NCBI GenBank assembly: GCA_023459675.1
Contig: JAEWTC010000003.1
Coordinates: 1-13,487, forward strand
Direction: 5' to 3'
Source: Bacillota bacterium
GTDB lineage: Bacteria > Bacillota > Clostridia > Christensenellales > Aristaeellaceae
Length of the DNA: 13,487 bases
Shown: positions 7,310 through 13,487 of the stretch, in pieces
How positions within the stretch are numbered: position 1 is the first letter of the stretch
Layout: each line of letters starts with the position of its first letter
The notes under the pieces: model-generated
Told to the model about the DNA's origin: nothing
The model's database searches: none
Seen by the model: the letters and a program-made list of their open reading frames with translations, nothing else
Program-made: the position numbers and the translations under genes

Positions 7310-7455
7310 CGCGAACGCCGTGTAAAACATACCGCGGCGCTTTGCGCCGTTTCCAATATGATCTGCCAAATCACCCGCGCAATACCAAACTGCAGGCAGG
7401 GAACCTTCATTTGCGGAACGAATATATACGGGATATGCGTAAGGGGGCTGTTATC

Positions 7456-10400
7456 GTGCAAGGCAACAGGCAGGAATTGATCACCGAGGGTGAAACCATC
7501 TTTCACCGGGGCAGTGTACGCGCTCTTGGCCAGACCAACGATACCCTCACGTTTCTCGTGGGAACCGCGCCTGAGGAACAGGTAACGCTTCTTTGCGGCG
7601 GCGGCGCCCATTGCACCTGCGGCGGCGCGGGAGAAAACGGCTGCGCGCACATCGTGGCGGCGCAGTGCAAAACGTTGGAAGACGGCTCTCTTGCCCTTCT
7701 CAGGCAGGAACGCCAGCTTGCGCTCGGCCAGGAAATGCTTCTGGCGTTGAACCGCGCCATGCCCGATGGGGAGAGCGTACGCCTGATGGCGGTGCTGCGG
7801 CTGTTTGCGGACGGGCGCACCGGGCTGGGCCTGCAAATGGGGCAGGAGCGCATGTACGCCGTGAAAAGCATCGCGGAGTTTTTGAAGAGCTACCAGCAGG
7901 GTTTGCCGCTGGAGCTTTCCGCGAAATTTACCTACCGGCCGGCGCAGATGCGCTTTTCCAAAGAGGAAGAGGCGTTGATTCTGCTGCTGCAAAGCCATAT
8001 GCCGCCCGAACCCTTGGAGGACGAGGAACCGGCGGCCCGCATCGCCGGGGAAGGTCGCTTTTTGATCCTCACGGGCGCGTTTTTGCAAAGCGTGCTCCGG
8101 TTTTTTGAGCGCCATTCGTTTTACCTGCTGCTGGAGGGCGAACGCAGGCTGCAGGCAAACATCCGCACGGCGGAGCTTCCCCTGTGCTTCTCCGTCGCCA
8201 TGGAAAGCGGAGCGCTCACCGTTACGGCGCAGGGCGCGGAAACGCTGCGTATTCTCACGCCGGACGGGCGCTACGTGTTCGACGACGGGATGATCAAGCG
8301 CCTGCACAGCGCGCAGGCGCGCGTATGCAAGCTGCTGTGCGAGCGCGGACATACGTTTACCTATCCGGCCTCCGAGGCGGAAGACACGCTCTCGGCGCTG
8401 CTTCCGTCGCTTTCCATCGTGGGCGAGGTGCTGCCGTCGCAGGAGCTTTCCGACAGGCTCATCCGCCAGCCGCTCAAACCGCGCGTGTATGTGGATCTGG
8501 CAGGCGGCAACGTGGAAGCGCGCGTGGAGCTGCATTACGGCGATACCGTGATTACCCTGTTCAACGCCGAAGGGCAGGAAAAGGCTACGGTGCCGGACGG
8601 CAAGCTGTTGCTTCGGGACGGCCGCGCGGAAACGCAGCTGCTGGATTTCTTTTCGGAAACGGGCTTCGTGGTGCGCGAGGGCCATATCGTGCTCAGACGC
8701 GCCAAGGATATTCTCGCGTTCTGCACCCAGGGCGTAACCGAGCTTGGCAAAAGCGCGGAGGTGTTCGTATCCGACGCGTTCCGTAAAATGAAGCCGCGGC
8801 GTTTCAGCGGCACGGCGTCGTTCCGCATGCAGGGCGGGCGGCTTGTGTTTTCCCTTCTGGAAGGCACGCAGCCCGTTGCGGAGCTTCTGCCGGTCTTAAA
8901 GGCCATTGAGGCGCGCCAACAGTACGTACGGCTCAAATCCGGCGAGTTTCTGGATATCCGCGATATGGCGGCGCTCGCGCCCGTGGCGCAGGAGCTGCTG
9001 GAAGCCGCCGCCATGGACGATCCCCAGGCCGGGCCGGATGCGCGGGAGTTGAACTTCGGCGCGTACCGCGCCGCGTATATGGTCACGATGCTGAAGCTCG
9101 CGGGCGGCGCAACGCAGGCGACCGACGCCGTCAAGAACACCGCCAAAGCGTTTTCCGAGCACACGGAGGCCGCGGAGGACGATATCCCCATTCGCCTCCG
9201 CCGCAAGCTGGCCTCCTACCAAAAGCGCGGCTCAGGCTGGATTTTGTCGCTGTACGAAAGCCGCATGGGCGGCATTCTGGCAGACGAGATGGGGCTTGGC
9301 AAAACCGTACAGGTGATCGCCGCGCTGTCCGCCGCCAAAAAGCGCGACGGCACCATGCAAAGCCTGATCGTTACCCCGACGTCGCTGATCTACCATTGGC
9401 TTGCCGAGTTCAAGCGGTTTGACAACAACCTCACCATCCGCCTCATCAGCGGCATGCGCGAGGAGCGCCGCGGCGTGATCGCCGAAATCGCCGCCGATCC
9501 GTCCGTGGACGTGGTGCTGACTAGTTACCCGCTTCTGCGCAGGGATATCGACCTGATCCGCGGGCAGGAATTTCGCTTCGCCATTCTGGACGAGGCGCAG
9601 TTTGTGAAAAACGCACAGTCCATCGGCGCGGCGGCCGCCAAGGAGATCAACGCCCAGGTGCGCATCGCGCTGACGGGCACGCCGATGGAGAACCACATGG
9701 GCGAGCTGTGGAGCATCTTTGATTTCGTGCTCCCCGGGTATCTGGGCAGGCAGGCGTCGTTTCTGCGCCGGTACGGCGGCAGCGAGCACGCCGAGGAGCT
9801 GCAGGAGCGCATTAAGCCGTTTCTCATGCGCCGCCTGAAAAACGACGTGCTCAAGGACCTGCCGGAGAAGCACGAGCAATCCCTCTACGCAGCGATGACG
9901 CCCGAACAGGAGCGCGTCTATACGCAGCTTTTGGAAACGCTCCGCTCCCACGTGGGCGAAGCGCTGGAAAGCGGCTCGCTGCCGCGCGCGCGCATGCAGG
10001 TGCTGAGCATTCTATTAAAGCTCCGGCAGGTGTGCTGCCATCCCAAGCTCTTTCTGGAGGATTACGAGGGCACCAGCGGGAAGCTGGAGCTGCTGATCCA
10101 AACCGTGAAACAGGCCATCGCGGACAAGCGGAGGCTGCTGATCTTTTCCCAGTTCGTGGGCATGCTCCAAATCATCCGCAAGCGGCTTTCGCGCGAGGGT
10201 GTGAAAACCCTCTATCTGGACGGTTCCACGCGCCCGGACGTACGCCAGGAGCTGTGCGACCGCTTTAACGGCGGCGAGGGCTCGGTCTTCTTGATCAGCC
10301 TGAAGGCGGGCGGCACGGGCCTGAACCTCATGGGCGCGGACCTGGTAATCCATTACGATCCCTGGTGGAACCCCGCGGTGGAGGAGCAGGCGATCGACCG

Positions 10401-10584
10401 CGCCCACCGCATCGGCCAGACCCGGGATGTGGACGTGATCCGCCTCATCGCGCAGGGAACGATCGAGGAAAAAGTAACCGATTTAAGCAAGCGCAAGCGC
10501 GCCGTGTTCGACCGTGTGGTGCTGGCCGGGGAAACCGCCCTGTCCAGCCTTACGGAGGAGGATATCCGCAGTCTCTTCTTCTAA
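7456..10584 (+). CDS. SNF2-family ATPase/helicase with N-terminal SWIM zinc finger
   Basis: This large DNA-dependent ATPase (1042 residues from the chosen start) belongs to the bacterial SWI2/SNF2 group. An N-terminal SWIM zinc-binding motif has Cys53, Cys55, Cys63 and His65 (C-x-C-x7-C-x-H). A long middle region (about 90-560) fits the bacterial SNF2-associated domain. The two RecA-like lobes follow: Walker A DEMGLGKT (610-617, Lys616), the DEAQ box (712-715), motif III LTGTPMEN, motif V around KAGGTGLNL, and motif VI IDRAHRIGQ with Arg985. GTG 7456 is preferred because AAGGGGG lies 8 bases before it. ATG 7435 in the same frame (1049 residues) is the alternative but has no good ribosome site. 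The TTG at 7342 would run into the divergent promoter region. A SRAP gene follows after 16 bases, suggesting a shared DNA-repair role. In Bacillus, SWIM and SNF2 proteins are separate neighbours (YwqB/YwqA), recalled from memory. Confidence 0.92.
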   Translation: MQGNRQELITEGETIFHRGSVRALGQTNDTLTFLVGTAPEEQVTLLCGGGAHCTCGGAGENGCAHIVAAQCKTLEDGSLALLRQERQLALGQEMLLALNRAMPDGESVRLMAVLRLFADGRTGLGLQMGQERMYAVKSIAEFLKSYQQGLPLELSAKFTYRPAQMRFSKEEEALILLLQSHMPPEPLEDEEPAARIAGEGRFLILTGAFLQSVLRFFERHSFYLLLEGERRLQANIRTAELPLCFSVAMESGALTVTAQGAETLRILTPDGRYVFDDGMIKRLHSAQARVCKLLCERGHTFTYPASEAEDTLSALLPSLSIVGEVLPSQELSDRLIRQPLKPRVYVDLAGGNVEARVELHYGDTVITLFNAEGQEKATVPDGKLLLRDGRAETQLLDFFSETGFVVREGHIVLRRAKDILAFCTQGVTELGKSAEVFVSDAFRKMKPRRFSGTASFRMQGGRLVFSLLEGTQPVAELLPVLKAIEARQQYVRLKSGEFLDIRDMAALAPVAQELLEAAAMDDPQAGPDARELNFGAYRAAYMVTMLKLAGGATQATDAVKNTAKAFSEHTEAAEDDIPIRLRRKLASYQKRGSGWILSLYESRMGGILADEMGLGKTVQVIAALSAAKKRDGTMQSLIVTPTSLIYHWLAEFKRFDNNLTIRLISGMREERRGVIAEIAADPSVDVVLTSYPLLRRDIDLIRGQEFRFAILDEAQFVKNAQSIGAAAAKEINAQVRIALTGTPMENHMGELWSIFDFVLPGYLGRQASFLRRYGGSEHAEELQERIKPFLMRRLKNDVLKDLPEKHEQSLYAAMTPEQERVYTQLLETLRSHVGEALESGSLPRARMQVLSILLKLRQVCCHPKLFLEDYEGTSGKLELLIQTVKQAIADKRRLLIFSQFVGMLQIIRKRLSREGVKTLYLDGSTRPDVRQELCDRFNGGEGSVFLISLKAGGTGLNLMGADLVIHYDPWWNPAVEEQAIDRAHRIGQTRDVDVIRLIAQGTIEEKVTDLSKRKRAVFDRVVLAGETALSSLTEEDIRSLFF

Positions 10585-10600
10585 ACCTGGAGGTGGGAAT

Positions 10601-11245
10601 ATGTGCGGCCGGTATTACGTGGATAACGAAGAAGAAAACATCAGGGTGCGCGCCATACTCTCCGAAATCGTCCGGCGCAGCCTGCCCATGCACGAGCTGG
10701 TGCACACCGGCGAGATCTTCCCTTCGCAGATCGCGCCGGTCATCGTGCGAGAGCCCGGCCTGGGCGCCACCGTGCGCCCCATGAAATGGGGGTTTCCCCG
10801 CACCGGCGGCGGCGGGCTCGTCATCAACAGCCGCAGCGAGAAGGCGGACGTTACCCCGATGTTCCAAAAAGCCGTGCGGGAACGCCGCTGTCTGATCCCC
10901 GCTAGCCATTTCTTCGAGTGGCGCAGGAACGACGGGCGGAAAACCAAGGATAAATTCGCCTTCCGGCCCGATACGGACGAGCCGCTTCTGTACATGGCCG
11001 GCGTATACGGCGAGTTTCTGGGCGGTTTTGCGGGCGGAGGGTACGATGGGTTTGCCATTCTAACCCGCGAGGCGGACAGCCAGATGGCCCCGTATCACGA
11101 CCGGATGCCCGTCATCCTGACGGACGAAAGCCTGAAAAAGGCGTGGCTGAACCACGACGTTGCCTACGCGCAGCTGCGGCCGGCGTTCGAACCGCCCAAG
11201 CTCAGGATCTGGGCACAGCTGCCGGACGGGCAGATTTCAGCCTGA
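10601..11245 (+). CDS. SRAP-domain protein, YedK/HMCES-type abasic-site crosslinker
   Basis: Proteins of this family recognise abasic sites in single-stranded DNA and form a covalent thiazolidine bond through Cys2, shielding the lesion. The 214-residue product starts MCGRYY, giving Cys2 after methionine removal. The other active-site residues are visible: Asn76 in INSRSE, Glu106 in FFEW, and His166 in YHDRMPVIL, close to Asn75/Glu105/His160 of E. coli YedK. The start at 10601 is required to place Cys at position 2 and has GGAGGTGG just upstream. A longer in-frame GTG start at 10514 would bury the catalytic cysteine and overlap the helicase gene. The gene follows the SNF2 gene by 16 bases and is almost certainly co-transcribed with it. 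No LexA-type box was found upstream of the pair. Confidence 0.95.
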   Translation: MCGRYYVDNEEENIRVRAILSEIVRRSLPMHELVHTGEIFPSQIAPVIVREPGLGATVRPMKWGFPRTGGGGLVINSRSEKADVTPMFQKAVRERRCLIPASHFFEWRRNDGRKTKDKFAFRPDTDEPLLYMAGVYGEFLGGFAGGGYDGFAILTREADSQMAPYHDRMPVILTDESLKKAWLNHDVAYAQLRPAFEPPKLRIWAQLPDGQISA

Positions 11246-11306
11246 CCGCAATAGCCCTGACCGAAAATTACCGCAGCCGTAAAGGTTTGGCGGCGGACGC
11301 AAGCGC

Positions 11307-11335
11307 TTGACGAATCGGCGGATGCCTGCTACCAT
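11307..11335 (+). promoter_or_regulatory. Promoter of the GGDEF gene
   Basis: TTGACG (11307-11312) and TACCAT (11330-11335) are 17 bases apart. The predicted start near 11342 leaves a leader of about 98 bases before the GGDEF start codon, which suggests the gene is expressed separately from the SNF2-SRAP pair. I saw no intrinsic terminator between the SRAP stop and this promoter, so read-through is possible. Confidence 0.6.
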
Positions 11336-11366
11336 GCGGGAAGGAAAACGACGGGTGAACACAACC

Positions 11367-11408
11367 CCATGGGCGGAAACGCTGCGTATCGCCGCCGGAA
11401 ACGCATGG
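11367..11408 (+). promoter_or_regulatory. Folded leader with two 9-base direct repeats upstream of the GGDEF gene
   Basis: Within the 5' leader, 11367-11371 pairs with 11404-11408 and 11372-11376 with 11392-11396, leaving a bulge on the 3' side. The same stretch contains CGGAAACGC twice, at 11374-11382 and 11396-11404, a spacing of 22 bases or about two helical turns. It could be an RNA structure or a tandem protein-binding site. It does not match the c-di-GMP-I or c-di-GMP-II riboswitch patterns I know. Confidence 0.3.
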
Positions 11409-11439
11409 CTTGACTCGATTTGGGAGAGGGGACGCATTG

Positions 11440-12633
11440 ATGCGCGAAGTGCTAACGCCGGTGTGGCAAACGCCGGTGCTGATCAACAGCTTTTCTTTGG
11501 CAATACTTTTTGTATTTTTTTTGAATCATCATAAGAAGAACCAACATAGCCGAAGCCAGAAGTACCAGTTCTTTCAGCACATGGTGTTAACCAATATTAT
11601 CCTGCTTGTTTTGGACAGCATCACGTTTCTTGTTCTGGAAGCCCCGCAGCCGGGCATGCGGACGATCAACGTTCTCGTTACGATGGCGTACTTTATGGTA
11701 ACGCCGCTGATGTCCTTCTTCTTCATCCGCTTTGTGGACGAGGTCATTTGCCTGCCCGCGGATATGACGCCCAAACGGACGCGCCTGTATCTGATCCCCG
11801 TCGCGCTGCACGTGATCCTGGCGGTTGCCACGCCGTTTACCGGCTGGTTTTTCCGTATCGATACGCTGAACGCCTATCACCGCGGATCGCTCCTGCCGCT
11901 TTCGTTTTTCCTTTCCTATCTGCTGATGGTGCTCGCGTTCATCAAGGCGTTTCGTTACTACGCCAGAAGCAGAAAAGAAAACAAAGGGTTTGCCAAGCAT
12001 GCCCGGGAATACAGCTGGCTGATCAAGTTTACGCTCATTCCGCTGGTGGGCGGCGTAGTGCAGGCGTTTTTCTATAACGTAACCTATGTGTGGAATTTTA
12101 CGGTCATCGCCCTTCTCGTGCTCTATATCAACTATCAGAACGAGGAAATCACCACCGATTCGCTGACGGGCTTGTATAACCGGCGGCAGGCGTTCGCGTT
12201 TTTCGAGCGCTTTGTACGCGAGCGGGGCAAGGAGAGCATCGCGCTGATCATGATGGATATCAACAATTTCAAGAGCATCAACGACCGGTATGGGCATTCC
12301 ATGGGCGATGAGGCGATCATCACCGTGGCGCGCTGCCTGGAGGCGGAGTTCGGGTGGGATGATTTCATCTGCCGCTTCGGCGGCGACGAGTATGTGGTGA
12401 TCACCAAACACGGCGCGCCCGCACACCTCAAAGCCGCGCTCCAGCGCGTAAACGATAGCCTGGAAGCGCGCCACCGGGAGAAACAGTATCCCTTCGAGCT
12501 CTCCCTGAGCGCCGGTTACGCCTTGTACTCCAAGAAGAACGATACCATGGACGCCCTGTTCCAGAAGGCGGACGCCATGATGTTTGAACAAAAGGCAAAG
12601 CTCATGCGGCGCTCGAGCGACAAGCACGCATAA
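11440..12633 (+). CDS. Membrane-anchored GGDEF-domain protein, probable diguanylate cyclase
   Basis: The 397-residue product has an N-terminal membrane region with about seven hydrophobic segments (to about residue 230) and a C-terminal GGDEF domain. The domain starts with DSLTGLYNRR. The metal ligand Asp273 lies in MMDINNFKSIND, followed by HSMGDEA. The signature is GGDEY (314-318), an accepted variant that usually keeps cyclase activity. It would make cyclic di-GMP from two GTP at the inner membrane face. The RxxD inhibitory site expected at 305-308 reads GWDD; the arginine is missing, so product inhibition through this site is unlikely. The start at 11440 is chosen because GAGAGGGG lies 8 bases upstream; TTG codons at 11437 and 11410 are weaker options. 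The membrane part probably senses a signal, but I do not recognise a named sensor family. Confidence 0.9.
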   Translation: MREVLTPVWQTPVLINSFSLAILFVFFLNHHKKNQHSRSQKYQFFQHMVLTNIILLVLDSITFLVLEAPQPGMRTINVLVTMAYFMVTPLMSFFFIRFVDEVICLPADMTPKRTRLYLIPVALHVILAVATPFTGWFFRIDTLNAYHRGSLLPLSFFLSYLLMVLAFIKAFRYYARSRKENKGFAKHAREYSWLIKFTLIPLVGGVVQAFFYNVTYVWNFTVIALLVLYINYQNEEITTDSLTGLYNRRQAFAFFERFVRERGKESIALIMMDINNFKSINDRYGHSMGDEAIITVARCLEAEFGWDDFICRFGGDEYVVITKHGAPAHLKAALQRVNDSLEARHREKQYPFELSLSAGYALYSKKNDTMDALFQKADAMMFEQKAKLMRRSSDKHA

Positions 12634-12656
12634 CGCGCAGCACTCCCGGTTGGGGG

Positions 12657-12685
12657 TAGACAAACGCGTAAACCTATGCTAGGAT
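12657..12685 (+). promoter_or_regulatory. Promoter of proS
   Basis: TAGACA (12657-12662) and TAGGAT (12680-12685) are separated by 17 bases. The predicted start near 12692 comes right before the first helix of the proline T-box leader. It lies 24 bases past the GGDEF stop codon. Confidence 0.7.
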
Positions 12686-12691
12686 CATGAT

Positions 12692-12911
12692 ACGGATGAA
12701 CGCCCTGCGAGCGCAGTGAAAGAGAGCCGTTCCACAGGCTGAAAGGACGGCCGCGCGGCAAACAGGGCTTCCCGCATCCGGCGCATCGGCCAATCCCCGA
12801 CGGTTCGCCTCCGTTACCGGGCGTCAAGAGAGGGCAGTGTCTGCCCTAAGTCGGGTGGTACCGCGAAGAGGTTCTTCGTCCCAACAGGTGGTTTGGGCCG
12901 AGGGCTTTTTT
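12692..12911 (+). promoter_or_regulatory. Proline T-box leader of proS
   Basis: This leader RNA binds uncharged tRNA-Pro and turns on proS when proline charging is low. The T-box core GGGTGGTACCGCG is at 12853-12865. Stem I has a base helix CGGATG/CATCCG and an upper helix GCCCT/AGGGC. The specifier loop between them has the 3' side TTCCCG (12769-12774), so the codon is most likely CCC (12771-12773), proline. A one-base shift would give CCG, also proline. The AGAGAG bulge follows in the 5' arm. The bulge UGGU would pair with tRNA end ACCA, matching the A73 of bacterial tRNA-Pro. Confidence 0.93.
12874..12911 (+). terminator. T-box intrinsic terminator of the proS leader
   Basis: Positions 12874-12884 pair with 12893-12903 (11 positions including one mismatch and one G-U) around an 8-base loop, followed by six T at 12906-12911. 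The 5' arm overlaps sequence just after the T-box core, so the antiterminator and terminator should compete. Confidence 0.8.
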
Positions 12912-12928
12912 ATTAAGGAGGATTTCGT

Positions 12929-13487
12929 ATGGGCAAGCAGGATCAGCAGAAGTTTGTGGAGCACATCACGCCCCGCAGCGAGGATTTTTCCCAATGGTAC
13001 ACGGACGTCATTCTGCAGTCGGAGCTGGTGGATTACGCACCGGTGCGCGGCTGCATGGTGGTGCGGCCGTACGGGTACGCCATCTGGGAGCGCATTCAGC
13101 AGGAGGCGGACCGGCGGTTCAAGGCCACCGGGCACCAGAACGTGTATATGCCGCTGCTGATCCCCGAAAGCCTGCTGCTCAAGGAAGCCGAGCATGTGGA
13201 AGGCTTCGCGCCCGAGGTGGCGTGGGTAACGCAGGGCGGGCAGGAGCAGCTGACCGAGCGCCTTGCCATCCGCCCTACCAGCGAGACGATTTTCTGCGCC
13301 ATGTATTCCAAGTGGGTCGGCAGCTGGCGCGATCTGCCCATGAAGTATAATCAGTGGTGTTCCGTGGTGCGCTGGGAGAAGAGCACCCGGCCTTTCCTGC
13401 GCACGTCGGAATTCCTCTGGCAGGAAGGCCACACCATTCACGAAACGCCCGCCGAGGCGCAGGAGGAAACCCTGCAAATGCTGGAGG
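12929..13487 (+). CDS. proS: Proline--tRNA ligase (ProRS), archaeal/eukaryal type, 5' part only
   Basis: This class II synthetase charges tRNA-Pro with proline. Only the first 186 codons are present; the frame is open to the window end. The start follows a perfect AAGGAGG (12915-12921) at 7 bases spacing. The sequence contains RPYGYAIWE (motif 1 region), the RPTSE proline-binding loop at 115-119, SWRDLP, and a long motif 2 region from YNQWCSVVRWE through RPFLRTSEFLWQEGHT (about 140-169). This pattern is the compact archaeal/eukaryal-type ProRS, also common in Clostridia, which lacks the editing insertion of the long bacterial form. The C-terminal anticodon-binding and zinc-binding-like domains would lie beyond the window. 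The proline T-box leader directly upstream agrees with the assignment. Confidence 0.96.
   Translation, partial: MGKQDQQKFVEHITPRSEDFSQWYTDVILQSELVDYAPVRGCMVVRPYGYAIWERIQQEADRRFKATGHQNVYMPLLIPESLLLKEAEHVEGFAPEVAWVTQGGQEQLTERLAIRPTSETIFCAMYSKWVGSWRDLPMKYNQWCSVVRWEKSTRPFLRTSEFLWQEGHTIHETPAEAQEETLQMLE

Noticed and set aside
7310..7455. A LexA/SOS box upstream of the SNF2-SRAP genes (a GAAC half-site near 7313).
   Set aside because: The second half-site GTTC is missing at the needed spacing, so SOS control is not supported.
10514..10600. A longer SRAP protein starting at GTG 10514.
   Set aside because: It would overlap the helicase gene and move the catalytic cysteine away from position 2, which the family chemistry requires.
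11336..11439. A c-di-GMP riboswitch in the GGDEF leader.
   Set aside because: The conserved core segments of class I and class II c-di-GMP aptamers were not found.

Overview
The window is a stretch of bacterial chromosome, most likely from a GC-rich Clostridia-type Firmicute such as a gut anaerobe. Three things suggest this. Two aminoacyl-tRNA synthetase genes have T-box leaders. Most starts have strong AGGAGG-like ribosome sites and sigma-A-type promoters. The gene families (GPH sugar symporter, SWIM-SNF2 helicase, multi-pass membrane GGDEF protein) are also typical. Genus and species cannot be read from this sequence. No rRNA, tRNA, CRISPR array, insertion sequence or phage gene was seen.

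Layout. Positions 1-4189 hold a sugar-use operon on the plus strand: the 3' end of a GH13 alpha-glucosidase, a complete GH36 alpha-galactosidase, and a GPH-type sugar:cation symporter. Both junctions are 4-base ATGA overlaps, so the genes are translationally coupled. Together they suggest import and intracellular cleavage of alpha-galactosides and alpha-glucosides of the melibiose/raffinose or isomalto type. Positions 4190-4465 lie between convergent genes. They hold an unassigned, highly foldable element, a perfect 14-bp bidirectional terminator hairpin, and two more palindromes.

Positions 4466-6081, minus strand, hold a seryl-tRNA synthetase with archaeal/eukaryal-like motifs. It sits behind a complete serine T-box leader: promoter, specifier UCC, T-box core and terminator. 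Upstream on the same strand is a cytoplasmic serine hydrolase of the beta-lactamase/esterase fold, with its own consensus promoter.

From 7456 on the plus strand comes a large SWIM/SNF2 helicase. A SRAP (YedK/HMCES-type) abasic-site protein follows 16 bases later; together they form a plausible DNA-repair module. A membrane-anchored GGDEF protein follows with its own promoter and a folded leader. Last is a prolyl-tRNA synthetase of the archaeal/eukaryal type, cut by the window end, behind a proline T-box leader (specifier CCC).

The most interesting points are the unassigned structured element at about 4195-4361, the SWIM-SNF2/SRAP pair, and the unusual SerRS with its well-resolved T-box. I saw no clear new defence system or mobile system.
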